Shown: positions 1 through 12,123 of the stretch, in pieces
How the letters are laid out: the number at the start of each line of letters is the position of its first letter
Position numbering within the stretch: position 1 is the stretch's first letter
Position numbers and translations under genes: made by a program
Assembly: GCA_015478945.1 (NCBI GenBank)
Contig: JABUQX010131280.1
Location: 1 to 52,500 of the forward strand
Length of the DNA stretch: 52,500 bases
Reading direction: 5' to 3'
From: Trachelipus rathkii
Taxonomy: Eukaryota > Arthropoda > Malacostraca > Isopoda > Trachelipodidae
The notes under the pieces: generated by a model
The model's database searches: none
What the model was told of the DNA's origin: nothing
What the model saw: only the letters and a program-made list of their open reading frames with translations

Positions 1-1152
1 AGCAAGTTAAAATTTTAATCAGCAAGAGTATCTCAAGTTCTAAACTAGAAGCAATCACACACTCGCTCATGACTATTGATAAACTTTAAAAAAATTTAAT
101 CAGCGAAAACAATTGACAAGCAATACTAGCATTTCTTTAATAATCTTTATTTTATGATTCTAAGTTTTAGTTATTTTAAAAACAATTGTAAAAGCTGGAA
201 AGTTAAATTTAAAGTTTTCAATTCTTCCCATCTTCCCTTTACGTATCTACCCTTGTATTTGTAGCCTTCTCTTTAATAGCCTTCTTGGACACTCATTATC
301 ACCTGCTTTAGTCATCGCTTATACTTTAAATCTGTCAACAGTTGTATTCTTCAGTTTTGAAATCTTTCCCCTATTGTGTTTTTACTTTTTGTTAATGACT
401 TATCTGTCACTTTATCAGATAAGACAATGATTAGACACTTCATTAGTCTTTCGTATCGTAAAACATCCCATACAATCGAAAATAGTTGATGTTGATGATG
501 GTGACTTTGGAGTAACTGACCTCCGACATTCTTATTTCAAGCTGATCTTAAGAAAGCACTGTTCATTCGACGAAAACTTATGTTTGATCTATTTATTGAT
601 GTTACCTTTTAGCACAACTACAACATCTTTGATAACATACTATTCAAACCTTTCTCTGTTCTTAACATTCTTAATATTTCTTATACTCGAAAACTTTCAT
701 GGAAATATAACAGGGCTAATTTTCTAAGCAAGCTTGTTAAAGATAGATTCTCGGACCTTAGTCAGCGTCTCTCTAAAAGGGTTTCTCCTTATGTGAAGTA
801 CTCATCATACTGTATATCAAAGGATTATTAAATATCACTGATCCCTTGCTTTATGGCAACATTTATATGTTAAAAAGTTACAGTTTTTTACTATATCAAA
901 TCTCTCTCATTCTCACAGTTCTCTTCAATGTCTTTCTTGACGTTGAACTGGTGGATCATTTTCCTTACATTGTATTTGATACAATTGCCACAACTTCTAT
1001 ACTCTCCGGTCGCTTTCTTCTTCTTTTGAGGATAACTAGTGTGACCCAATTTTACACAGAGCCTCATTCTTTCACTCTTCAGTTTTCATGAACCCAGTCT
1101 TAAAACAGCTGTGCTCATTCTTTCACGTTCTATATACAAGAAATCTTTAACG
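1..1152. other. A+T-rich non-coding DNA
   Basis: I see no gene here. Reading frames are short and close frequently on both strands. The longest, at 846-1091, is hydrophobic and F/L-rich, has no recognisable domain, and is best explained as chance in T-rich sequence. Confidence 0.5.
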
Positions 1153-1187
1153 CTCTCCTCCTTCTCCTCCTTCTCCTCCTCCTCCTT
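1153..1187. repeat. polypyrimidine CTCCTT simple repeat
   Basis: This is an uninterrupted pyrimidine run built from CTCCTT/CTCCTC units. It lies about 50 bp before the first (TA)n block, and pyrimidine-rich sequence resumes just after a CAA interruption. Confidence 0.85.
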
Positions 1188-1240
1188 CAACTTTTCCTCT
1201 CCTTCTATAACTTGTATACTTTCAAAACCAGTGGGGTGGA

Positions 1241-1381
1241 ATATATATATATATATATATTAAGTATTATATATAATATATATATATTAATTATATATAT
1301 ATAATATTTTATAAAATATAATATTATATATATAATATATATATATATTATAATTATATACTAATATATAATATATATTAT
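1241..1381. repeat. irregular (TA)n block
   Basis: About 140 bp made almost only of A and T in alternating TA/AT order, with frequent phase slips. The irregular units fit either an old microsatellite or consensus errors in a long-read assembly. Confidence 0.9.
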
Positions 1382-1946
1382 AGATTCAGAAGGTGCGTTC
1401 TTGAACCCTCTGGGAGACATGCATGTGCAGCTTGCTCCGGGTTATAAGAGTAACCAACCAAAGTCAAGCAAGGCACACATGGGCACAACAACTATTAAAC
1501 CAAATTTGATAATAAGATGGAAAAATTTTCCACTTGCGCCAGTACGTCAACACGACAAAGGGTCACGTTAGACAATGTACAGATTCCTATCTCTGCTCCA
1601 ATAAACCTCTCCATAAAGAAGATATCTCTCAACAGTTTCAAGTCTCCTGTTCGATATAATGGAAACTCTGTACTATTTAAATCATAGAAGGATTTGACTT
1701 AGTTGTTCCTTACTTAACCCCAGGAGAACCCAGTTGAATGTTATGGGCTCTAGCAGGTTTCAAGAATCTTTTCCATGATTAATAAGTACGAGTTCACACA
1801 GTTTATCGAAGCAGGGATTGAACTTGCGAAATGCTTTTCATTACTGAGAGTTTTTGGAGGGCCGATGGTAGGGAACTCCATATACATTGTCCAAAGCGAC
1901 GCTGTTCAGATGGTCAGTCTGAGCCAGTGAATTTCTCCGTCATACA
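1382..1946. other. non-coding spacer between two (TA)n blocks
   Basis: Mixed-composition DNA of about 560 bp. It is noticeably more G+C-rich than its neighbours, has no ORF of note, and has no visible terminal repeats. Confidence 0.5.
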
Positions 1947-2041
1947 TATTATATAATATATATTATATATATATAATATATATATATATAATATATATAT
2001 ATATATATTATTATATATATATAATTATTATATATATATAT

Positions 2042-2060
<19 letters not shown>
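1947..2060. repeat. irregular (TA)n block
   Basis: A second block of alternating A and T with phase slips. It runs directly into an (AG)n tract, giving a compound microsatellite. Confidence 0.9.
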
Positions 2061-2077
<17 letters not shown>

Positions 2078-2096
2078 TAGAGAGAGAGAGGGAGAT
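2061..2096. repeat. (AG)n microsatellite
   Basis: Near-perfect AG dinucleotides, interrupted by one AT and by a GG near the end, abutting the preceding (TA)n tract. This is a typical compound eukaryotic microsatellite. Confidence 0.9.
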
Positions 2097-2099
2097 GAG

Positions 2100-3047
2100 A
2101 ATCTGATAAAATCAACAAAATTTTTATCTTTTGTGGTGATAAAAGAGGTACAAACAATATCTTCTCGCGTCAGAAGAAGCCTTGATCGTTTCTCTTCTTA
2201 CATGTATTCATATTCCGATAACGGTCTATATGAAAAGATTGATAACAATGCTGGTATACATTATAGTTTCTTTGATATAAAATGAAGAAAAGAAAACTTT
2301 TCTTCTTTCAAATATAGCATAGGATTTCCTTTACTAACAGAGGATGATTTAAATATATTGATTTCTCGAACTTTTTTTTTCCTCATCCAAAAAATGAAAT
2401 GTTAATTAAAGAATTAATAAACCAATATTAAAGGTGCTTTATGAATAAACTGATACAGATTTTTAAAACATTATGGAAACTATTTCTCGGAAATATTTAA
2501 TAGCTTACTGTTGAAAGAAGATATTCTGTAAACTTTGTTATTTCTTGAAAACGTTTGTAAAACAGATCATTATTCTTCTGCAACATTTTATGAGAGAAGA
2601 ACCATTTGAACTATTCTCATTACTACTGTATAATTATTGAATATTGGATAATTTTGATTGCTCTATTACTATCTGTTCAAATCTAAGTATTTGCTGCTTC
2701 TTCCAGTTTATTTTGCAAAATTTGTATTTTGAAACGTGGATCAATTGGTGTTGAAACTAACACATCTGTTTTTAAGAATAATCCAAATTTTGTTAATAAA
2801 AACTTTATCTACGAAGCAAGTTTTTTTAATTGATTCGTTGATTAGTTTATCTCTTCATCGCATTTATGAGATGGTCAAAAACCCTTCTTTTTTTTACTGT
2901 ATTCAAAGAAGGGTGGAAGAGATCAGTCGGTTCGGGAAATTTTAAACACATTTCGAAATGAAATGTAATTTGCAGCTATCGTTCCGTAACAATTATTTTG
3001 AAGAAGAGGAATTGCAAACAATAATGATTCAGCAATTTATTCAATCC
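2100..3047. other. A+T-rich non-coding DNA
   Basis: I see no gene. Runs of T and A are common. The short frame at 2736-2945 is not supported by any domain or by base composition. Confidence 0.5.
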
Positions 3048-3205
3048 CAGGGGTGAGGAGTTTTGTCCGCGGGTCACCGTAGCTCCACCTAAAGAGGCTG
3101 GGCAACAGACCCTAAGAAGGGGTTGCGCCAAACGCTTGCGTATCTATGCAACGCTTGATCATACGATGCGGACTAGCCCCTAGTGTGTTGCGGGACGCTG
3201 CACTA
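3048..3205. other. small G+C-rich island
   Basis: About 150 bp of clearly G+C-richer sequence in very A+T-rich surroundings, with abrupt edges. It contains no long ORF and does not fold obviously as a tRNA. It could be a short exon, a promoter or a mobile-element remnant. I cannot identify it. Confidence 0.4.
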
Positions 3206-6119
3206 TAAATAAAATTCAACAAATTTTTTCAAAAAACTATAGTGTATGTATATTTTTTTTTTGCAATTTATCTTGCGCAACATTTTATTCATAATATATA
3301 AATTCACAAACCTTTTCAAATTAATCATATCTATATAGGGTAAGTTATTTATTGATCCCTTTAAGGGAGGCTTCAGCTACGTTATTAGATGTCTTAACCT
3401 TGAGTTGATATATACCCCATAGATATTTATACTATATCGGACCTGACTCATCAATATGCAGATATACATATGGTCATATTTTTTAGCCTAACGGTTCATT
3501 TATGGACACTTACCATCATCAGATCTTTACCATGGTTCACTATCTCTGGACTAACTCATATACTTTTGGTACTTCCCCTCCGCTCCATCTATCTGAGACC
3601 CAGGTAAACCTATTAATAGGCTACCTCTTCTCATCTTACCGCTCATCTCGTGGGTCTAAAATACTTTATATGGCACACGGTTAATAATTTTATTTTATAA
3701 ATGGCATACTTTTGTTAATACTCTCATGGGTTTAACACTTAGATTTGGCCATACCTTCATATATATAAATTTCGACCAAGCCCTTCTGGGTCTTATATAC
3801 CTAATATTGAGAGGTCATATTATTGGCACTACATACCGCAAATTATTTTATGTGACCAATCAAGTTTCACACGTTAAGTTACGCCACTACTCTACCAATA
3901 ATTTATCCGCTTCCATATTAGAAAACATGCATGATACTATAGGATCTTCCAAGAATCTATCGCAATCATTGATAATACCGAGACTACAATTTATCGAGCA
4001 CTATACACATCGACACATCAACACAAGATACACCACAGAACCGAAACTCGACTACACCACACACGACATTTACACTTACACACAAACACTTCAAATTATG
4101 ACATAGTTAATTACACAACATTTTTTTCTCTATATGACACTTACATTTACACTAATACACACGTGAAATAATTAAACATATAACAAATTAACACACATAT
4201 AAAATCAAACTTATAGTTTACCCTAGCCCCACTATCCACGAGACAATCATAGCATAGTGTACTATGATCATCCAGAGTGACACAGACAATCAACGGTTCG
4301 ATGTCAGCCGTATTATAATTCTGTCGTGACCTCTATATATTACGTAGTAAGAGACTATATGATCATACCCTACGTTTTTGATGTCTTAACCTTGGAGAGT
4401 ATTGAGGGATCACACTTATAGCAAGACATCAAGTTTCCTCTAGTTCGTCATAATTGTAATTAATTGGAATATTTTTAAGACTACTATAAGTAAAATTTGA
4501 AACTCGTGGGAGGAAACTCCAAAAATGACAGACACTCTTACTCTTAACTTTATATAACTGACAATTTGCTTTTTCGGCTGAGTGCGATTTCTTCTAATTC
4601 CGAGCAGCTATATAGACACATGTCTGAGTCTTATTTATAGTGAGATTCATTAGTGTCTAGATTACCTCGTAATGTAGTTGTCCCAGGTCTGAATAGGAGC
4701 TATTGATAGCGAGAGGTGCTTTAACGTTGAGAGTGGCTCAAATACGTTATTGAAAAGAATATCACAAGTGTAGTGCTCATATAATGCCAACGTGTTGAGA
4801 CAGCTGTCCACATATGCTAGTCCTATTCAGAGTGAGAGTGTTCCACCTTGTGAACGCAACTTTGATAACAGCTCGTTTCAAAGGTGAATCGGCACAAATG
4901 ACTTACATGATCACGTGCACCAAATAGAATGTTGTCTGGCCCACTATTTTTTCAAGCCTTATTAATACTCATCGTTGCGCCACCCTGAGCCTAGAAAATA
5001 GCCCTAATATTGGGTGTCTACCTTCTATAGTGATAATATTAGAATTTATAAAGTGATGTTGTATCAGTGATCGGTGAACCGTAATATATTAGGATGATAC
5101 CTTTTAAAGAGTACACTAGGGATCTTCCTACTATAGACATTTATTGAATAATTTTTTCTAAGAGACAAAAAAAAATTATATACATCTCATCACACATACA
5201 CATCGCATTTAAGACACGTTTATATAATCCTAAAAACGAGATATTCAACTCTATGGAAAATACTTAATAAATGCCAACAACACACATTATGATATTCACA
5301 TATTTGGATATCAATTGTTTTAGTACGCGACTTAATCTCACTATCATACAGCTTACACTCACGACTCACACACAGATACACTTACACTTACAATATTCGT
5401 ACCTGAATTCATAATCACCACTCCGAACAGTGGAAGTTTTATTAGGCAATTTTGTGACTGAGCACACCTGTGGTATATCATTTTGTTTCTTCCTTCACCA
5501 CTTCTGTCATATATGCATTTTTTGCACTGCGCGTAAAAATACATCTTCAACTCTAAGAAGCGCTCGAGTTACTAGTATACACCCAAAAATGATACATTCT
5601 ATGAGAATCAATTTAGAGAGAGAAAGTTTTGATTCTTCATTCTGCTGCTTCGATCTCCACAGCTATTACGAGACAAGCTTCTTGTCCGTCACATTTCTGC
5701 GTTGTGCAATTCAGGAATTGATCCCCCATGCTTCTCTCGAATTTTCTCTTCATATGTTCGACATAGGTTCTATCCGTTTGATTACACCTTCTATTTTAAG
5801 CTTCTGTTCCTTTTGCATCTGTCGTTTTCCTAGTCCTCTTATCATTCTTCTATTCTCTTCTCTCACTTACTCGTGCGTCTGAATAATGATCTTTTCGTTG
5901 ACGCGCCCTCCCTATTTTCCCTTTCTTCATTTCTTGTCTCTTTCGCGACGTCATGCTTCTCACCCTTATGGATTCGAGAGCACACTAATTCTCTACTCGA
6001 ATACACTTCATTATTCGAGTGCTTATTACACGATGTCTATTAATATTTATATGTGGGATCTCTTTTCTCCTCCAATATTATTCACATCTTGTCAATTTTT
6101 GCGATACAACGACCAGCCG
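3206..6119. other. non-coding DNA with a short internal repeat
   Basis: There is no convincing gene. A 15-bp word, GATGTCTTAACCTTG, occurs at 3388 and again at 4380, with weaker similarity just upstream (CTACGTT before both). This suggests an old duplication about 1 kb apart. The longest frames, 3726-4106 (ATG start) and 5430-5882 (no ATG at its start), have compositions dictated by local bias. Confidence 0.4.
3726..4106 (+). CDS. doubtful ORF, 126 aa
   Basis: This frame opens with ATG and runs 126 codons. The N-terminal third is hydrophobic (about residues 11-32) and the C-terminal half is rich in Thr, His and Tyr because the DNA there is rich in CACA/TACA. I recognise no domain and see no promoter or poly(A) signal. 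An ORF of this length is expected occasionally by chance in 52 kb on six frames, so it is listed only for completeness. Confidence 0.12.
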   Translation: MGLTLRFGHTFIYINFDQALLGLIYLILRGHIIGTTYRKLFYVTNQVSHVKLRHYSTNNLSASILENMHDTIGSSKNLSQSLIIPRLQFIEHYTHRHINTRYTTEPKLDYTTHDIYTYTQTLQIMT

Positions 6120-6382
6120 AGCGCGTGTGACCAGTGTTGAGGAAATAGGGTTCTGTCTCAACTCCCATCTCCGATTCGTACCTGGGTGAAGCCTATGCTA
6201 GCCCGCCCTCTCGTTGTCAGAAATCCATATGAGATTACAATGGTATTGATATAAGCATCCTCTCCTGCATCTGAATCTGGACCAAGCTTCCCCTTGATCG
6301 ATATGTGTTCCCCCGCCGGGCCGGTTCCCGAGTTATCTGTGCTTTTTTCGCCCTGGCCGCGGCGCCACGAAGACATGCGGCC
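6120..6382. other. G+C-rich, CpG-containing island
   Basis: A sharply bounded G+C-rich segment with several CpGs, densest at 6300-6375. A 72-codon minus-strand frame (ATG at 6374-6376, stop at 6158) lies in it and begins with a hydrophilic Gly/Ser/Asp-rich stretch. It could be a short exon or the 5' end of a gene. There is no matching neighbour exon, so the coding call is weak. Confidence 0.35.
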
Positions 6383-6772
6383 AATATTCCTCGTTAGGGA
6401 TAATAGAAATAGAATATTTATAGTTAACCTTAAGAGTCATGTCATTTTATTTCATACTTAAACATTTCCAAGAATTTCTTTTCAAATATATCTATAGTCA
6501 TTCCATTTTTATTTCATATTAAACATGTTTTTTAAACAACATTTTCGCGAACCTAAAAACTGTAACTCACTACAGACCTATTATTTAACACATATATTTA
6601 TCTACATTATTTTTACTTAAATACTTTTTAATTTATATAATTTTTAAAAAATTGATGTAGAAAAAAAATCCAGAGTGTCTGATATATAATCATTCATCTG
6701 CTTAATCCAATTGTACGCACATTTCTTAATTTAAACATACTTAACATTACTACCCTTTACGATGTAATCTGT
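6383..6772. other. A+T-rich non-coding DNA
   Basis: I see no gene and no clear repeat in this stretch. It borders the duplicated module that begins at 6773. Confidence 0.5.
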
Positions 6773-6812
6773 AAATCAATAGAGGTGTGACCTATCACCA
6801 AGGGGGATTTTC
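6773..6812 (+). repeat. duplicated anchor, copy 1
   Basis: About 40 bp beginning AAATCAAT and ending CACCAAGGGGGA. It closely matches a second copy 408 bp downstream at 7181. The inverted repeat GGTGTGA/TATCACC within it is imperfect. In both copies a tandem array of CTGCTTAACT-like units follows. Confidence 0.75.
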
Positions 6813-6844
6813 TATACACATTTTAGCTTTTTACTGCTTTCATC

Positions 6845-6917
6845 CTGCTTAACTCATGTTTTACTGCTTAACTCATGTTTACCTGCTTAACTCAAGTGTT
6901 TATAGCTGCTTAACTCA
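6845..6917 (+). repeat. CTGCTTAACTCA minisatellite, array 1
   Basis: Four exact copies of the 12-mer CTGCTTAACTCA start at 6845, 6864, 6883 and 6906, so the period is 19, 19 and 23 bp. The array follows anchor copy 1. Confidence 0.85.
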
Positions 6918-7180
6918 AATATATTTACTTAACATGTAACAAGTTAACCTTAGAGAGCAGATAGAGAGTATATACTTACGTGACTTAGCAACATAGGGCT
7001 TAGTATGCTTTTGTTATAGAGTCTTTATGCGATGGTTGGACTTTAACGGCAATCGTTTTACTCTGAGTGCCTTGGACACATGCGAGTCAATGTTTATCTG
7101 ATTCTCGTCTTATACAATCATGCGATATGTAGATATTTTGTATTATAATCTTCACAATACCTTAAAAGCAGTATAATCCT

Positions 7181-7220
7181 AAATCAATCGAGGGTGTTAC
7201 CTAACACCAAGGGGGAATTA
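7181..7220 (+). repeat. duplicated anchor, copy 2, with hairpin
   Basis: The second copy of the anchor at 6773. Here the inverted repeat is perfect: GGTGTTA at 7193-7199 pairs with TAACACC at 7202-7208 around a 2-nt CC centre. The following CAAGGGGGA word is shared with copy 1. Confidence 0.75.
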
Positions 7221-7236
7221 GTATGCTTTTGTTTTA

Positions 7237-7325
7237 CTGCTTAACTTTCTGCTTACTGCTTTATACTTTCTGCTTTACGCTTAACTTTCTGCTTTAACTG
7301 TTTTACACTTTCTGCTTACACTGTT
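7237..7325 (+). repeat. CTGCTTAACTTT minisatellite, array 2
   Basis: Degenerate tandem units of about 20 bp around CTGCTT(A)AACTTT follow anchor copy 2. They match array 1 in the CTGCTTAACT core and differ in the tail (TTT instead of CA). Confidence 0.75.
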
Positions 7326-10300
7326 CTCTAACGATAATATACGTGGTATTAACAACATCTGTCAAGACGATCCAATTTGCCGGTATTGTTTTTAGTTTAT
7401 GTTATAACTCTATGTATTGAGTATATGAGATGTATTATCTAGTATCGTATTTATTCATATCTATGCCCATGCTGTATTATTAGTTCTTTAGATTTATTAG
7501 CTTGTATAGCTGATTTTATTAGTCTCTGTTGTATCTTGTATAACTTATTATACGTTACGTTGTGATTGCACTGAGTATGCTCTACTTCTTAGATTTATTA
7601 TTTTAGAACAGCTCAGACATTCAACATGGACTGAGCTCTATATACCAGCTATCAAGTTCATGAGTGGATAGCTGTATACGATGAGGCTGAACTTTATCTT
7701 TCTCTATGTGCTTCGCCAGCTCAGAGTCTATACTTGACAGAGCTGGAGCAACTCACTTACTGAACACGCACTATCATACGAGAGTATACGAGAATACAGC
7801 AATAACAACAATAGTTTGTATTCCCGTTAAAATAAAAAAGAAAAAAAGCTCACCAATGCAGTAATTCAAATATGGTACCATGACCAAGATATCAAAAATA
7901 TTTAACATACACTCGCACACTTCAAAATTTGCATCACTAATATACCTACATAATTAAAAATATCACATCAAAGCTACATTAACAGCTTTACATATTCTCA
8001 TCAGAATGGATACATCAAATTCGAACAATACGCCAAAGCACACTTTCACATTTTTCACGATCTCTATATCACAATAATCACCATCTTCCGAGATCCGGGA
8101 AAATGATACATCTACACTATACTACGCAACACATACCGCAGCTACTCAGCACCACTGGATAACACACACAAACACTCGAAAGAGTGTTAAAACATTAATC
8201 ATCAGAACAGAAGTAATATTGAATTAGACATCACAAACAAACACAGTATTATTGACAATACAAGAACACAAAAAAGAAGATACAGACAAGATATATAATC
8301 AACAACATAGAAATATATTACTATATAACGTTTGTTATTCTAAATACAAGTTTTTTACTGATATTTCTAATTAAACGACGTCAAGCATCTGCTTATGCTT
8401 ATGGAACGGACGACCTTCAACTATTTTTCGCTTAATTTGCGCAAAGATAAATCTTACACATCATCTCTACAAGTAGCTCTCTTTCTGAGAGAGATTACTT
8501 GTGTAATAGAGACACTAACTCTCGTCAAAAAAGATTTATTGAGAGACATCAAATAAGAGATCATGATTATATTAACTGTTAATTAAGCGTTTTTGTGATG
8601 ATTAGTAAAATTATGTATTATATAACATATGATAAAGATAATGATGTTTATAATAGATAACTTTTTACTTAAAATTGCATTCGAATATTGCTAAGATTTT
8701 GTATATTAATATAAAACACGGGGAAATAATCTTTTTATAAAGTTTACATTAAAAGCACTAATCACTCTACGTAAGTGATTCATTGGCCCGTACGCTACGT
8801 GTAATCCCCTCTAGCACAAATGCCAATATGAGACCAAAAATACCAATAGGGACTACATGAGATCAGAAAAAACGTAAAGAGAAATAAATTAAGGATTACA
8901 AAGAGATCAAAGAATATCCAATATTTTTATTATATGATTTCTTAGTTAAAGACAAACAATTATAAACGTTTCTAGCAAGAATGAAAATTTATATTTATTT
9001 TTCACGGCTTCTTCCATATCCGAGTATTCGTGATACTTAAAAATTTACGCTACATATGAGCTGTTATCTTACCAAAATAATTCGGCATTTTCGTGGAGTT
9101 ATATTAATTATCATATAGTAGTGTTAGCTGAACACTTTTTCTTCCTGCGAGCAACTTGTTTCGAGTGACGAAGGAAACACACAACAATCTCGAACCTTGC
9201 AGACTATATACAGATAACACTACTGACCTTCGTCAATAACTGTAACGTGGAATGATGGTGTGTTCTGCGAGAGTCAGTGAATATACCTGGCCGCTGCACT
9301 ACTTCAACGCGCTCAAAAATTTATACGATGGCTCTTTATTTACTGCGCCTTCTATCTCTGTCTTATAACTGTCTAGAGGGGCGATTTAATGTACAATTAT
9401 ATGTCTCAAGTTTCCAAGAAGAAAATAAATAAAAGTATACAAGTTTATTAATATGCAGATCAAACTTACAGATAAAAAGAAATATGGTGTAAATTTAAAA
9501 TTAAAATAAAAATATTAAAAGAACTTTAACGAAAGATTAATATCCTGCTATTACTTACCTAAAAGTATACCAGAATCTTCTTTGAATTGTCTTGTGGATA
9601 TTGTCTGGTGGTAGGAACTGCTCGTCTTTCTGCGATGTCACTTGCCAGGCTTGATTCAGCTAAGTCCTACAAAATCCTATTCCTGAAGAAAGCATCAGTT
9701 CCAATCACGCGTACAAGTAATCACGCACTTTTTCCTCAGCGAAGGTAGGTATTATTCTTATGAGAATGTTATATTGTGTGAAATTGATTTAATATTATAT
9801 GTTTTAATTAAGATTACTGAGTTCAAACTGAATAATCTAATAGCTGGAATATCGCATATCGCACAAGCTAATTCTATACCGAGAGGAGGTAGAAGATAGG
9901 AAACCTGTTTACTCACACTGTTTCTCTGTAGAGGTCGGCCGAGAGTACATAATTACTATATAGCCAACTTCGTAGTCTATTGTATCACCGGTCATTAAAA
10001 TGCGACACACTATCTTAGTCGCTTTTTTTGGTTTACGTATTCATAGAAGCTACAGACGCGGAGCAATATTTTTATATTACTAATATTCACTGAAACTTAT
10101 CTGTGGATTGGATTGAACCAAATTAATATTGGAATAGGTTTTGTCGTAGGAACATACAAATATAACTTATAGTAATCTTCACTATCTTACATTTAAAAAT
10201 CAATACTCTGTTTTAAGTGCAATCATTAGACTTCGCGGTACAACAATAATTTCTCCGTATCTTGTATAAAGTGTTTAATAATTTTTTTGCTTTCCAACTT

Positions 10301-11987
10301 GTCTTGGTATGAAACAGATTTTAGATCTTTTGAACCCATTAAGAACTAATTTACGCCTTCTATCAGTTTCCCCGTACCAATACACACAAGATCGAGTCTA
10401 TATTTTCTTGGTTGACAGTGGGAAAATCAAGATCCAAGAGCCAGTAAGGTTCTGTCAATTCATACATTCATATCCAGATTAAAGACGACGAAATATCCCT
10501 GATGAGATTTGACTTTGCAAAAATGTAGACACTGACCTGATAAAGGCGAAGGTAAGTGCAAAAAATTCTAACAAACATCAAAGACACATGTTAATAAATA
10601 AAATTTTAACGTTATCGCGCAAATAGACGTTTTATCTGGGAGATTTTCTAGACGTAGTTAATCCTCGATCGTAATATATACTAGTTCCGTAAGCACACTG
10701 CCGAGAGAGAGACGTGGCAACCTTATAACAGTGAATCAGTTTCATATACAACACGTCATTACAATAACACTTTGGTAACAGCGTAAGAACACATGATTTG
10801 TATATAAGACGTCTCTCAGTCCGAGATATACCTTGCGATGAGCATTACTTCTATTCATTCCTTCGAGTAAACATTGCGAATAACCATATAATCAGTTTTT
10901 GGAAAGTATTGATGAATTGGTACGAGAATATAAATACCGAGAACACAAAGAAAGCTATGACTCCTTAGAAACTACAGTGACTCTCATTTGGAGTCTCCAG
11001 AGCGCATAATCTCACGCCACTTAGCGCATCAGAGTTGAAATATATATGTAATCAATAGTACTGTTTTCCATAAGTCGCCCAGAGTTAATAATTGTAGCAA
11101 CGCTTATAGGAGAGGGGGACATAATTGAGTATATTAACGTAAAACGCGCGAGAGGAATCTCATAAGTGCAAACCTAAACTTAAACACCTATCAGAGATAA
11201 ACTACTCTATGTCTAAAAAGAAACCCTGATAACTGTTACAAGTCAGAATCTACTATTCGTGTTTCAGTACATATTTCACTGACAACCTTCCAACTGTATA
11301 TGAGCTTTCTCCTCGAGAAGTGTCAGTAATCGCTATACATAACAGAATTTACCAATTTACTGATTGACTAAGGAAAAGCAATACAGGTGTGGCAAGAAAG
11401 CTTATAGATAATATTGCAGTAGTGTTAGCAAAGCTCGCGCAGTCGAGTGTAAATATCACTATGATTCATGACCGGTGTATACGCGATTTCTCTCACGGTA
11501 TGTGGTGTAACTGACAGGACTATTAATACTTTAGAGAACACGAAACTGAAGCTTTCTCAAAGGACATATCAGAATATATGAAGCCAGTAAGTGTTGCAAA
11601 GATTTAGCACATTATAAATGTATATCATATAGCTGACGACTCAAAACATTATGCTGTTTTTATGGAAGATAATTATTGAGAACTGATGTTATACGGTTCA
11701 ACCCTAACATATAATCCTAAAGGGTGTCGAGAGCTGAGCTCCCGTATGCATAATCCGTTTAAGGTGTGTAAGCTCTTCAGGTATAATATTCCTTATTCTG
11801 AGAAATTAAGTCTAAACTACTTACTTAGTTTATTGTATACGTCCTTATCAGCGGTAAATACGCACAAAAAGCGGTGAAACGCCTTTTCATAATATATACC
11901 ATTTTTCTTAAGCTTAAAAAATTGTCTTAACCAATATTAATGGGATTATACACTTCAATAACGCTTCGAAGAGAACTAATTATAAGT
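7326..11987. other. gene-empty A+T-rich DNA
   Basis: I find no supportable gene. From about 7.85 to 8.3 kb the plus strand is strongly A/C-rich. A consensus-like splice donor (GAAG|GTAAGTGC) sits at 10552, but no open frame leads into it. The 63-codon frame at 11686-11877 opens with ATG but has no domain. Confidence 0.45.
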
Positions 11988-12036
11988 ACATTATATATAT
12001 AAATATATATATATATATTAATATAATATATATATG

Positions 12037-12072
<36 letters not shown>

Positions 12073-12123
12073 TATTAAATATAATATATTATTATAAACT
12101 ATAATTAATTAATCAATATATAT
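11988..12123. repeat. irregular (TA)n block
   Basis: About 135 bp of alternating A and T with phase slips and short AATT interruptions. A+T-rich unique DNA continues on both sides. Confidence 0.9.

Noticed and set aside
3048..3205. Possible tRNA or rRNA fragment in the G+C-rich island
   Set aside because: I could not find a convincing A box, B box or cloverleaf, nor a recognisable rRNA core sequence.
5430..5882. 150-codon plus-strand frame rich in Phe, Ser and Cys
   Set aside because: No ATG at its start, composition follows the local pyrimidine-rich DNA, and no domain or signal supports translation.
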